From NCBI GenBank assembly GCA_900552555.1, contig URZW01000017.1, forward strand, positions 1-28,879: a DNA stretch of 28,879 bases. The letters are read 5' to 3'. The translations under genes were made by a program, and so were the position numbers. Numbering within the stretch: the stretch's first letter is position 1; the number at the start of each line of letters is the position of its first letter. Source of the DNA: an uncultured Clostridium sp. (GTDB lineage Bacteria; Bacillota; Clostridia; TANB77; CAG-508). The notes under the pieces were generated by a model, which was given only the letters and a program-made list of their open reading frames with translations, made no database searches and was not told the origin of the DNA. Below are positions 15,481-25,059 of this stretch, piece by piece.

Positions 15481-16720
15481 TAATGAATTAATAAAATTAT
15501 TAACAATTGTTTTAGGAATTATGATTGGAGTACTTGTTATACTATGTTTGATTTTTATTGTATTAAAATTTAAAGCTAGGAAACCTAAAGAAAAAAAGGA
15601 AAAAAATAATAATAAAGAAATAAAAACCAAATCAGTATCAACAGTACAAAGTTATAATAAAGAGTCCATATTTAAATTTATGGATTTTGATAAGATTGAA
15701 GATAATATGATTGTTCAAAAAAATGGTAAAAGATTTTTGATGGTATTAGGTTGTCAAGGTGTTAACTATGATTTAATGTCTGGACTTGAAAAAAACAGTG
15801 TTGAACAAGGATTTATTCAATTTTTAAATACTTTAAGATATCCAATACAAATTTATGTACAAACAAGAACTGTAAATTTAGGTAGTAGTATAAATAATTA
15901 TAAAGAGAGAGTAGATGAAATATCAAAGCAATATGTTAATAAACAAATGGAATATAATCAAAAGGCTCGTTCAGGCAAATATACAGCTAAAGAATTGGAT
16001 AAAGAAAAATATGAACTAACAAGACAAAGAAATTTGTATGAATATGGTGTTGATATTATAAATAACACAGAAAGAATGAGTTTAAATAGAAATATTTTAA
16101 GTAAACATTATTATATTATTATTTCATACTATCCAGAAGAAGCGTCAAATTCAAATTATGGTAAAGATGAGATTGCAAATTTAGCTTTTTCAGAATTATA
16201 TACAAAATCACAAACAATAATTAATTCATTAGCTGTTTGTGGTATAAATAGTAAAATTCTTGATTCTATTGAATTGGCAGAGTTATTGTATGTTGCTTAT
16301 AATAGAGATGAGTCTGAAAAGTATGATTTAAAAAAGGCCTTAAATTCAGGATATGAAGATTTATATTCAACAGCACCAGATGTATTAGATAAAAGAATGA
16401 AAGAACTTGATATTAAAATAGAACAGGAAGCAATAAAGAAAGCAAATGAGACTATATATGATGTTGTAGAAGAAAGTGAAAAGCAAAGAAGAACAAAACG
16501 TAAAGAAGCTGAATTAAATGATTTAATAGATCAAATGGCTATGGCAATTATAGAGGAAAATAAAATGTCAATAGGTGGAGATATTGCGGAAGAGGCTGTA
16601 AATAAAATAAAAGAAGATAGTAAAAAGAAATCAAAAACAAAAGAAAAAGAAGGAGGAGATAAAGATGTCAAAGAAGAAAAAACAACAACAAGAAGAAGAA
16701 AATCTACAAGAACAATTTAG
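15473..16720 (+). CDS. Membrane-anchored VirB4 N-domain-like protein
   Basis: A 415-residue protein with one N-terminal membrane helix (about 8-32), a basic linker, and a domain (about 65-290) resembling the N-terminal region of VirB4/TraC proteins: a short strand block (NGKRFLMVLGCQGVNYDLMS), FIQFLNTLRYPIQIYVQTR, and ELLYVAYNRDESE. There is no Walker motif. The tail (about 320-415) is a charged Lys/Glu coiled-coil-like segment. The ATG at 15473 is preceded by GGAGGAGG, so upstream extension is unlikely. It sits between PrgI and the VirB4 ATPase and overlaps the latter by 56 bases. It probably tethers or positions the ATPase at the membrane. Confidence 0.65.
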   Translation: MNNNELIKLLTIVLGIMIGVLVILCLIFIVLKFKARKPKEKKEKNNNKEIKTKSVSTVQSYNKESIFKFMDFDKIEDNMIVQKNGKRFLMVLGCQGVNYDLMSGLEKNSVEQGFIQFLNTLRYPIQIYVQTRTVNLGSSINNYKERVDEISKQYVNKQMEYNQKARSGKYTAKELDKEKYELTRQRNLYEYGVDIINNTERMSLNRNILSKHYYIIISYYPEEASNSNYGKDEIANLAFSELYTKSQTIINSLAVCGINSKILDSIELAELLYVAYNRDESEKYDLKKALNSGYEDLYSTAPDVLDKRMKELDIKIEQEAIKKANETIYDVVEESEKQRRTKRKEAELNDLIDQMAMAIIEENKMSIGGDIAEEAVNKIKEDSKKKSKTKEKEGGDKDVKEEKTTTRRRKSTRTI

Positions 16721-18632
16721 AGAATATACAGATGAAAATACAAATATTTTAAGAAAAAAGACTATAAAAGAATTGATTGCACCTTCAGGCATAGATGCAT
16801 CACATATAGATCATCTAGAAATAATTTCAGATACTACAAGGTTTGCAAGAAGTTTTTTTGTATCATCTCTTCCTAGAATGTGTACATTTCCTGAATTGTT
16901 TAGGGATATGTATATGTTTGGAGATATAAATGTATCTATATATATTAATCCAATAAAAGAAGATAAATCTCAAAATGATTTAAATAGGGTTATAAATGAA
17001 TTGGAAACAGAAAGAATTGTTGCAGCTGATAAAGGAAATATAAATAGAGAAAGTACAATTACACAAAAGAGATTGGAGGCAGAACAACTAAGAGATGAAA
17101 TTGCAGCAGGTTTTAACAAATTATTTGAGGCTTCAATTATATCTACTGTTTTTGCATATAGTTTAGAGGATTTGGATAGATATACAAAACTATTATCTTC
17201 TGAAATGTCAAAAACTTTGGTAGGAGTAAAAACGGCATGGGGAATGCAAGAAGATGCATTTAAATCAAATTTACCTTTTATGAATGATAAAATTAATAAA
17301 ACACATACATTTGATAGAAATTCAATGGGAACAGTATTCCCATTTACAACATCAGAGGTTGGGCATTCAACAGGTGTACCATTAGGATTTAATAAACAAA
17401 CAGGAACACCAATTTTGTTTGATAATTTTCATTCATCACTTTCAAATTATAATATGGTTATATTTGCTAAATCTGGTGCTGGTAAATCTGTTACAATGAA
17501 AACTTTGATTTCAAGGTCATCTGTTTTAATGGGAATAGAAAGTTTAGCATTAGATGCTGAAGGTGAGTATACAATAGTTGCTGAAAGCTTAGGTGGAATA
17601 AATGTTGTAATTAGTCCAACATCACAAACAGTTATTAATCTATTTGATGTTGAAACAGAAATAGTAAAAGATGAAATAACAGGTAAAGAAAGAATTACAT
17701 TAAATATAGAAAATAAAGTTGAGGATGTTACTCAGGCTTTACTTACAATGGCAAGAGGTAGTACACGTTCTGATGAAGTTAATGAACTTACAAAACAAAT
17801 AATTGCAGAGTCTGTTGCAGAAGAATACGCTGCGCTTGGTATAAATAGTAATCCTGAAAGTTTATATAAGACTTCTTCTGGAATAATGCAAGGTGATATT
17901 TTTAAGAAAGAGAAAAAAGATATGCCAACAATTGGTTCTTGGTATAGAAGAATTCAAGGAAAAGCTAGGGAAAATACAAATTCAGATTATCAATATCATT
18001 ATAGTTATTTATTAAAGGTTATGAAACAATACATAAGAGAATATGATGGACAAATGGCTTATTTTGATGGACAATCTACATTTGAATTGTTAGATGGGGC
18101 GCCATTTATAAATTTGGATATTTCTCAATTGGAAGAAAGGTTTGCAAGACCACTTGCACAGCAAATTTTACTTTCTTGGATTTGGGAAAAATTTGTTAAG
18201 AAAAATAGTGAAGATAGAAAAAAAGCTACACAAAAGAGAGTTTTAGTTGATGAAGCTTGGATGTTATTACCATATCCGGAGGCTGTAGACTTCTTAAATA
18301 AAATGGCAAGGCGTGCAAGAAAAAGAAATGTTTCACTTGCAATTGTTTCTCAAAGATTTCAAGATTTTTATGAGAAACCAGAGGCTCAAGCAGTTCTTAC
18401 TTCTTCAGATACAAAATTATTTTTAGCACAAGATAAATCTGAAATACAATACTTAAAAGAGGTGTTTAAACTTTCAGAAGGTGAAGCTAACTTTTTGGTA
18501 ACTTGTCAAAAGGGTGAGGGGTTATTAAAAGTTGGTGCTGATTCGGCAATATTGAAAATAATGCCAACTAGAAAAGAATTTGAGTTTGTTGATACAAACT
18601 TAAATGATATTGCAAAAAGAAACAATGCATAA
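16665..18632 (+). CDS. VirB4-like T4SS ATPase
   Basis: A 655-residue motor ATPase of the VirB4/TraC family that powers pilus assembly or substrate export from the cytosolic membrane face. The N-terminal region carries FVSSLPRMCTFPELFRDMYMF. The ATPase domain has Walker A AKSGAGKS (268-275, lysine 274) and Walker B RVLVDEAWML (Asp529, Glu530), followed by the conserved ARKRNVSLAIVSQRFQDF helix and sensor region. It has no membrane segment. The ATG has a GGAGGAG ribosome site inside the upstream gene, which it overlaps by 56 bases. VirB4 is the hallmark of the locus. No VirD4-type coupling ATPase accompanies it here. Confidence 0.92.
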   Translation: MSKKKKQQQEEENLQEQFREYTDENTNILRKKTIKELIAPSGIDASHIDHLEIISDTTRFARSFFVSSLPRMCTFPELFRDMYMFGDINVSIYINPIKEDKSQNDLNRVINELETERIVAADKGNINRESTITQKRLEAEQLRDEIAAGFNKLFEASIISTVFAYSLEDLDRYTKLLSSEMSKTLVGVKTAWGMQEDAFKSNLPFMNDKINKTHTFDRNSMGTVFPFTTSEVGHSTGVPLGFNKQTGTPILFDNFHSSLSNYNMVIFAKSGAGKSVTMKTLISRSSVLMGIESLALDAEGEYTIVAESLGGINVVISPTSQTVINLFDVETEIVKDEITGKERITLNIENKVEDVTQALLTMARGSTRSDEVNELTKQIIAESVAEEYAALGINSNPESLYKTSSGIMQGDIFKKEKKDMPTIGSWYRRIQGKARENTNSDYQYHYSYLLKVMKQYIREYDGQMAYFDGQSTFELLDGAPFINLDISQLEERFARPLAQQILLSWIWEKFVKKNSEDRKKATQKRVLVDEAWMLLPYPEAVDFLNKMARRARKRNVSLAIVSQRFQDFYEKPEAQAVLTSSDTKLFLAQDKSEIQYLKEVFKLSEGEANFLVTCQKGEGLLKVGADSAILKIMPTRKEFEFVDTNLNDIAKRNNA

Positions 18633-18656
18633 AGAAAGTCGGGAGGTTTAAACTTT

Positions 18657-21422
18657 ATGAAAACAAAAATTTTTGAAAGTAAAAATATTGGAGTATTTAA
18701 AAAATTAATAATACTGATAATAATTTTGATTGTAACGAGTTTTTCTTTAGCGGGAGAATCTAAAGCTAAGGATAATACCAAAGGTGGAAAATTATTAAAT
18801 CCAGTTGCTGATTTATTAGTTTTTACCGGTGATGGAATAATGAATATAGCTCATACTGTAATGTATGATCAAACAGATACTACAATATCTGTTGATTTAG
18901 TTAATAGTGTTGTATCAAAAATTTTGGCTATTGCTGTAGGGGTTGTTGCGGCAGCAGGAGCGGCAGTATTGTGTGTTGTTACTTGTGGTGCTTTTGTAGC
19001 TGCCCTTGCGTCTATAGGGGTTACAATTGCAACTGTAAGTGCTGGTACTGTACTTGTTGTTTCAGCGGGTGCTGGAATTTGTGCTGCGGTTGCTTTTAAT
19101 GCAAATGTTTTACCAGATGTTATAGATATACCTGTATATCAAATTTCACCTGATAAAATATTCGAAAATAAAATTTTGATGTTTGATGTTGACTTTTTTA
19201 ACCCTAAAGAAGATGAGCCATTAAGAGATAAAGATGGAAATGCTGTAAAAAATTCAGATGGTTCAGTAAAATATTTACAATCAACAGCAAAACAGTTGCG
19301 TGAAACTATATCAAGTTGGTATACAATCTTGAGAGATATTGCAGTTGTTGCTTTATTGTCAATATTAGTTTATGTTGGTATTAGAATACTTATATCTAGT
19401 ACATCTAATGATAAGGCAAAGTATAAGCAAATGCTAATGGACTGGGTAGTTGCTATTTGTTTGTTATTTGTTATGCAATATATAATGTCATTTGCAAATT
19501 TATTTGTTGGAAAAGTAACTGAATTAGTAACATCTACTAAAAAGGCAAGTGGATATACGGCTTTTATAGAAGATAAAGATGGTAAGGTTAGTAAAAGGTT
19601 GGATAAATTAGGATATAGTTATAAAAAAGATGATGTTGATGGAAAAACATTTATTACATGGCCAACAAATTCTTTGGGATATGCTAGATTAGAGGCACAA
19701 ATGGCTAAAAATGATAATACATCATATGCTGGATATGCACTTATTTTTGTTGTACTAGTTTTATTTACGTTATATTTTATTGTAACATATTTAAAAAGGG
19801 TATTGTATATGGCCTTTTTGACACTTATTGCCCCATTGGTAGCAATGACTTATCCTTTAGATAAAATGAATGATGGAAAAGCTCAAGCCTTTAATATGTG
19901 GTTTAGAGAATATATATTTAATTTATTAATACAGCCAATGCATTTGTTATTATATACTGTATTAGTTTCATCTGCATATGAATTAGCATCTACTAATATA
20001 ATTTATAGTTTGGTTGCGTTAGGGTTTATGATACCAGCTGAAAAATTATTGCGTAAGTTTTTTGGATTTGAAAAAGCTCAAACTCCAGGATTACTTGCAG
20101 GACCAGCAGGTGCTGCAATTACAATGTCAGCTGTAAATAAATTGTTTGGTAGACCACCAAAACCACCAGAAAAGCGTTTATCTGGAAAAAATAGTGGAGG
20201 TGTAGAAGAAGGTGCAAAGCCACCAAGAATTAATTCACAATTTGATAAAGATGCTGCTATATTCAGTAATTCAGATGATATGAATGAATTTAAACAAACG
20301 AATCAAGCAGATAAACAAACAAATCAAGCAGATAAACAAATGAATCAAGCAGATAAACTAGAAGATAATCAAAATGTTCTTTCTGCTAATAATAATACTA
20401 CTTCAGCTAATGAAGAACCACAAAATTCTAGTGCTGATTTTCCTATTGTAGGAGATAATTTTACTTTACAGAATGGAATATATCTTCCAAATAATGTAGC
20501 CAAAGAAGGAGATTATTCTAATAATAGTAATAATAATGAGAATTTATTGAATAATAATGATGACTTAATTGATTTTAATAGTATTAATGATAATAATAGT
20601 CAATATGATAGACCTAGAGGAATAAGGAGAATAACTCATGCTGTTGGAAATGTAGGAAAGGCGATACCTAGAATGGTAAGTGCAGGAGTTAGTGGTGCTT
20701 TACCTGCAGCAAGGTATTATGGAAGAGGAGTTAGAAGACAGATAAAGGGAAGTATAAAAAATATGCATCCTATCAGAACTGCTACAAATTTGGTGGCTGG
20801 TGCGGCTGGTGCAGCTGTTGCGGGATCAATGGGGTTGGCGGCAGGAATTACATCTGGAGATTTATCTAAGGCCGTACAGTATACAGGAGCTGCAGCAATG
20901 GGAGGCTATAGAATGACTGAAGGTGCAAAGAAAAAAGCAGATGTTGTTTTAACACCTGATGAATTGCAAGATGCTACGGAGAGAGCTGGATTTAAAAATG
21001 ATGAAGATTATGAAAAATTGAAACAAGATAAATATATTAAAGAGTATCAAAAAAATGAAAAAAATAGATTTGAATTGGAACGTAAATATGGAAATAAGAA
21101 GGCTAAAGAAATAATGAAAAGCGATATACCACAATTATTAAATAATGGTGTAACTGATATGAAAGATATTACTACAATTTTGGATATGAGGGATAATCAT
21201 CAGATTAAGGATATAAATGAAGGAATTGCTGTAAAAAAATATGCATCTAGAATAGGGGAAGATACTACAAAAATGACATCAAAGAAAAAAGATGAATGGC
21301 ATAAGACATTTTCATCTGAATTTAACAAAAAAGATAAATGGAAAAATTATAGTGGAGATAAAATGGCAGATAGTGTAATGAATAAAGTTGATAATTACAA
21401 TAAAATAAAATATAATAAGTAA
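18657..21422 (+). CDS. VirB6/TrbL-like T4SS channel protein, long C-terminal tail
   Basis: A 921-residue polytopic membrane protein. After a signal-anchor (about 13-33) there are Ala/Gly-rich membrane segments (about 85-150), then segments at about 225-245, 262-285, 358-379, 382-400 and 425-465, matching the VirB6/TrbL core (TYLKRVLYMAFLTLIAPLVAMTYPLDK). The segment at 238-282 resembles the pilin hairpin (GIR...DKAKYKQM). Residues from about 500 on are a large cytosolic or exported tail with Asn-rich low complexity, a 7-residue tandem repeat (546-566), an Ala/Gly-rich patch (about 700-755) and a charged helical end. VirB6 forms part of the membrane channel. The tail has no function I recognise. 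Confidence 0.82.
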   Translation: MKTKIFESKNIGVFKKLIILIIILIVTSFSLAGESKAKDNTKGGKLLNPVADLLVFTGDGIMNIAHTVMYDQTDTTISVDLVNSVVSKILAIAVGVVAAAGAAVLCVVTCGAFVAALASIGVTIATVSAGTVLVVSAGAGICAAVAFNANVLPDVIDIPVYQISPDKIFENKILMFDVDFFNPKEDEPLRDKDGNAVKNSDGSVKYLQSTAKQLRETISSWYTILRDIAVVALLSILVYVGIRILISSTSNDKAKYKQMLMDWVVAICLLFVMQYIMSFANLFVGKVTELVTSTKKASGYTAFIEDKDGKVSKRLDKLGYSYKKDDVDGKTFITWPTNSLGYARLEAQMAKNDNTSYAGYALIFVVLVLFTLYFIVTYLKRVLYMAFLTLIAPLVAMTYPLDKMNDGKAQAFNMWFREYIFNLLIQPMHLLLYTVLVSSAYELASTNIIYSLVALGFMIPAEKLLRKFFGFEKAQTPGLLAGPAGAAITMSAVNKLFGRPPKPPEKRLSGKNSGGVEEGAKPPRINSQFDKDAAIFSNSDDMNEFKQTNQADKQTNQADKQMNQADKLEDNQNVLSANNNTTSANEEPQNSSADFPIVGDNFTLQNGIYLPNNVAKEGDYSNNSNNNENLLNNNDDLIDFNSINDNNSQYDRPRGIRRITHAVGNVGKAIPRMVSAGVSGALPAARYYGRGVRRQIKGSIKNMHPIRTATNLVAGAAGAAVAGSMGLAAGITSGDLSKAVQYTGAAAMGGYRMTEGAKKKADVVLTPDELQDATERAGFKNDEDYEKLKQDKYIKEYQKNEKNRFELERKYGNKKAKEIMKSDIPQLLNNGVTDMKDITTILDMRDNHQIKDINEGIAVKKYASRIGEDTTKMTSKKKDEWHKTFSSEFNKKDKWKNYSGDKMADSVMNKVDNYNKIKYNK
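20292..20354 (+). repeat. Three 21-nt in-frame tandem repeats in the VirB6-like gene
   Basis: Units 20292-20312, 20313-20333 and 20334-20354 differ by one or two bases and encode KQTNQAD, KQTNQAD and KQMNQAD. A partial fourth (AAACTA) follows. Unit-length change would not disturb the frame. Confidence 0.9.
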
Positions 21423-21439
21423 TTAGGAGGACTATAATT

Positions 21440-22387
21440 ATGTATAGATTGATTAGATTTTATAACCAGAATAGAAGAAGGATATTAATTATTATACTAA
21501 TTATAGTCTTCATTCTTGGTATAATTCAATTATTAAATTATTTTTCTAGAATGAAAATTGCTAAAGAAGATAAACAGAATGCATTAATAGAAAATACGGA
21601 GATTAATAAAGATGTTGTTTCTGAAAAATCTCTTATTTCAGGGCAAAATGTATCAGGTACTCAACTAAATAGTGAAACAGAATTAATAGACGAATTTATA
21701 AAATATTGTAATAATAAAGATTTAAATTCTGCTTATGAAATGTTATCAGAAGAATGTAAAGAGGAGATGTTTCCAACAATAGATGATTTTTATAATAATT
21801 ACTATAAAAATCTTTTTAATGAATATAAAACATATACTGTAGAAAATTGGATTGGAAGTACATATCAAGTTAGATTTACAGGAGATATATTATCAACAGG
21901 GAATTTGAATACAAATGAAACAAAACAAGATTATATAACTATTGTACAAAATAATAATGAAAATAAGTTAAATATTAATAGTTACATAGAAAGAAAAATG
22001 CCTAAAGAGGTAACTGAAGAAAATAATGTTAAGGTGACTATAAAAAGTATAGATACATATATGGATTATGAGATATATAATTTAAGTATACAAAATAATT
22101 CAGATAATTCTATTTTGTTAGATACAAATAATGATACAAAATCAGTTTATTTATTAGATAGTAGAGATATGAAATATTATTTTTATAGTAATGAGATTAT
22201 TGCAAATAGATTAATGGTAAAAAGTAAATTTACGAATGATTTGAAAATTAAATTTACTAATTCATATAGTTCTAGTAGAAAAATTAGTAGTTTAGTATTT
22301 TCTAAAATGGTATTAAATTATGATGAGTATAAAAATTTAGAAAACAAAGAGGAATATCAATTTAATGAGTTTAGAATTAATATTTAA
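21440..22387 (+). CDS. Membrane-anchored VirB8/TcpC-like protein
   Basis: A 315-residue protein with one N-terminal membrane helix (about 14-34) and an outside part. Residues about 80-190 look like an NTF2-like fold as in VirB8/TcpC (LIDEFIKYCNNKDLNSAYEMLSEECKEEMFP). Residues about 197-312 look like an all-beta domain (YEIYNLSIQNNSDNSILL), similar in style to DUF4352-type domains. VirB8/TcpC proteins are bitopic scaffold parts of T4SS channels. It follows VirB6 by 17 bases with a TTAGGAGG ribosome site. The fold assignment is from pattern only. Confidence 0.55.
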   Translation: MYRLIRFYNQNRRRILIIILIIVFILGIIQLLNYFSRMKIAKEDKQNALIENTEINKDVVSEKSLISGQNVSGTQLNSETELIDEFIKYCNNKDLNSAYEMLSEECKEEMFPTIDDFYNNYYKNLFNEYKTYTVENWIGSTYQVRFTGDILSTGNLNTNETKQDYITIVQNNNENKLNINSYIERKMPKEVTEENNVKVTIKSIDTYMDYEIYNLSIQNNSDNSILLDTNNDTKSVYLLDSRDMKYYFYSNEIIANRLMVKSKFTNDLKIKFTNSYSSSRKISSLVFSKMVLNYDEYKNLENKEEYQFNEFRINI

Positions 22388-22419
22388 AAGTAGACGTAAT
22401 AGTAGAAGGAGATGATAAT

Positions 22420-25044
22420 GTGGAAAAAGTTCGTAGTTTTTTATATAAATATCGTAAAAGAATAATATCAGCTTTAATTATTGTTATTTTTCTAATATTG
22501 TTAGTTGCTTTTATATATTATATTACATTGGATGATGGGACTTATAAAGAGGGAGATATGTCAAGTACACCTTATGCTGCATCAACATATACCAAAAGTG
22601 TTAAATTTACTGAGAATGGATTAATTTTTGTATATAAACATAAAGATGAGAAAACTGGTAAAGAGGTGGAAGAGGAAAAAACATCAAAAGAAATGGCTCA
22701 AATTGTATGGGATAAGATGTCTGAAGCTGGGAGTACGGTTGAAAATTACATAGATACTGTTGATGAATTAGAAAAATTAATGAATGCCGAAATTATTACA
22801 CAGTACCCCAAATTAGATAAAGATGTGGAATTAAATGGAACGATTGAATTTGAAAGACATAAATCTGATGGGACAAGTATTAAATTAAAATATATTAATT
22901 TGGATACTTTTAATAAATATATAACAGATAAGAATACCGATGTAATAAATTATTTTACAGTTGATGAAAGTGATAATGTTTTAGTTGGTGTAGTTGATGA
23001 AACTACTGAAACGTTAACAACTAATGACCCAGATATGAAATTGAGTGATTATTCAGATACATTATCTTCTTCTAATTCTACTGGGTCAGGAAGTTATAGT
23101 AAAACAGAATATGAAATATATTCAAAATCTATAAATTATAAGAGTGTTGTTAGTAAATATACTATGCCTTTCCAATATTTATGGTCTTTGATAGTAATTG
23201 GAGATGATAAAGATGTTGGTTTAGAACTAGCTGATTTGGTAGATCAAAGTGAAATTATTATTTCAGTATATGATAATGTGACAACTACAGTTAATACAAA
23301 TGTAAAAACTTATAAAAGAGAAAGAAAAGTAAATGTTTCTGCAACAGCATCAAATGGAGCAAATACTAAGAGTGATAGTTGGAAACCAGCAAATGAATGG
23401 AAAGATGATACTGAATATAAAACAACACATGTAACAACATATAAAAATAATACTCCTGTTGTAGATGTTACTAAAGCGGATGTATGGATTGTTAATTATA
23501 GTAAAAATTATAATCTGGGACCATCTAATGTTAGTAAAGATGTTAACAAAAGGGATATAAATGATACTGATTATGTGGAAGAAGATGGAAATCCTAAAAC
23601 ATCATCTTCAGGTAAGGATTTGCCGCATTACGATAAATTTAAAGATAAATTATCTAGTCTAGTTAGTCAGTTATCTGGTTCAACTGTAACATCGTTGGAT
23701 TCTGGTTCTTCTTCGGGTTCAGCAAGGATAATTTTTTGTAGTGCATCCTATTTCAAACGAGATGTTGATGGAAAAGAGGAAGATGAAACAGTAATAACTA
23801 CACAGACATATGTTGCGGATACACCTGTAAATGAACCAAAGGTTGAAAAAAAGACTGATGAAGAAATAAAAAATGGTACAGGACAAAATAATTTTGTTAC
23901 TATATTATGTGATGAAAAACATGCAGATGCAAGAAGAAAAATTACTAGTGAAATTACAAGTTGGTTATTTGAATTATTAGAGGATAATCCAGATACTACT
24001 AATATGGTGGATTTGACAAAATTTCTATTGTATAAAGTTACAGGAAACGATTATGGTGTTACGGATTATAATTTTGATGAATATGGAAATGATGCATTTG
24101 AAGATTCTACTACTATATATGGTAATTCATTTGAAGAAAAGGTATGGTATGCGTTGATAGGTGCTGGATATTCTGAATATTCTGCAGCAGGTGCTATGGG
24201 AAACTTTAAACAAGAATCAGGATTTAAAGCAAATAATATGCAAAATTCTTATGAAAAATCTTTAGGAATGACAGATGAATCATATACTAAAGCTGTTAAT
24301 AATGGTACTTATAAAAATTTTATAAATGATAATGTTGGATATGGATTAGCTCAATGGACATGGTCAAGTCTTAAACAAGGATTATATAATTATACAAAAT
24401 CTCAAGGAGTAGGAATTGATGATGAAGATGCACAAATTGGGTATTTATTAAAAAGTATAAAAGAAGCATCTTGTACAAAATGGAAGGTAGCAAAAAGTGT
24501 GGATGATGCTTGTTATTATTTTGAAGATGAATATGAAAAAGCAGGAAAACCTGAAATGGGTAATAGATTAAAATATGCAAAAGAATTATATAATAAATAT
24601 CATGGAAAAACAGCACCAGAAAATGTTGATGTAAAATTAACAGGTGATAATAAAACTAAAATGGAAGCATTATTGAAGGAAGCTCAAAGAATTGCTAATG
24701 ATAATAGATACACATATAGTCAATCGAATAGATATGGAGAATTTCAATATGATTGTTCAAGTTTAGTTGCTAGATTATATTATAAGTTTTTTGGAATTGT
24801 AACACCTAATACTACAAGTAACTATGGTACTAAATATATGGTAGGTCCTACATCAAGTGTTAAATTACAACCAGGAGATGTATTATGGAGAAGTGGACAT
24901 GTTACGATATATATAGGAAATGGAATATATGTTGCTGCACATGGATGTAAAGGAATATATGCAAAAAATCCAGCTTCTCAAATTAGTGTTTATAATGATA
25001 AGCCTAGCGTGTATACTTATGTTTATAGATTTGTTACAAAATAA
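22420..25044 (+). CDS. T4SS wall hydrolase: lysozyme plus NlpC/P60 endopeptidase
   Basis: An 874-residue, membrane-anchored (about 15-35) hydrolase in the role of VirB1, TcpG or CwlT, cutting peptidoglycan so the apparatus can pass. A phage-tail-lysozyme-type domain (about 570-730) has GNFKQESGF with probable catalytic Glu599. A C-terminal NlpC/P60 domain (about 745-874) has YDCSSLV (Cys779), SGHVTIYIG (His827) and AAHG (His841). The middle (about 40-560) is long, Ser/Thr-rich and partly conserved-looking (KYTMPFQYLWSLIVIGDD), with no fold I recognise. The start is GTG with AAGGAG 8 bases upstream. Confidence 0.88.
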   Translation: MEKVRSFLYKYRKRIISALIIVIFLILLVAFIYYITLDDGTYKEGDMSSTPYAASTYTKSVKFTENGLIFVYKHKDEKTGKEVEEEKTSKEMAQIVWDKMSEAGSTVENYIDTVDELEKLMNAEIITQYPKLDKDVELNGTIEFERHKSDGTSIKLKYINLDTFNKYITDKNTDVINYFTVDESDNVLVGVVDETTETLTTNDPDMKLSDYSDTLSSSNSTGSGSYSKTEYEIYSKSINYKSVVSKYTMPFQYLWSLIVIGDDKDVGLELADLVDQSEIIISVYDNVTTTVNTNVKTYKRERKVNVSATASNGANTKSDSWKPANEWKDDTEYKTTHVTTYKNNTPVVDVTKADVWIVNYSKNYNLGPSNVSKDVNKRDINDTDYVEEDGNPKTSSSGKDLPHYDKFKDKLSSLVSQLSGSTVTSLDSGSSSGSARIIFCSASYFKRDVDGKEEDETVITTQTYVADTPVNEPKVEKKTDEEIKNGTGQNNFVTILCDEKHADARRKITSEITSWLFELLEDNPDTTNMVDLTKFLLYKVTGNDYGVTDYNFDEYGNDAFEDSTTIYGNSFEEKVWYALIGAGYSEYSAAGAMGNFKQESGFKANNMQNSYEKSLGMTDESYTKAVNNGTYKNFINDNVGYGLAQWTWSSLKQGLYNYTKSQGVGIDDEDAQIGYLLKSIKEASCTKWKVAKSVDDACYYFEDEYEKAGKPEMGNRLKYAKELYNKYHGKTAPENVDVKLTGDNKTKMEALLKEAQRIANDNRYTYSQSNRYGEFQYDCSSLVARLYYKFFGIVTPNTTSNYGTKYMVGPTSSVKLQPGDVLWRSGHVTIYIGNGIYVAAHGCKGIYAKNPASQISVYNDKPSVYTYVYRFVTK

Positions 25045-25059
25045 AGAAAGGTAGATTGA

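Noticed and set aside
16665..16720. Programmed frameshift joining the VirB4 N-domain protein to the ATPase
   Set aside because: Joining needs a +1 shift. The A6C run at 16677-16683 is in the wrong phase for -1 slippage, and the ATPase has its own strong ribosome site.
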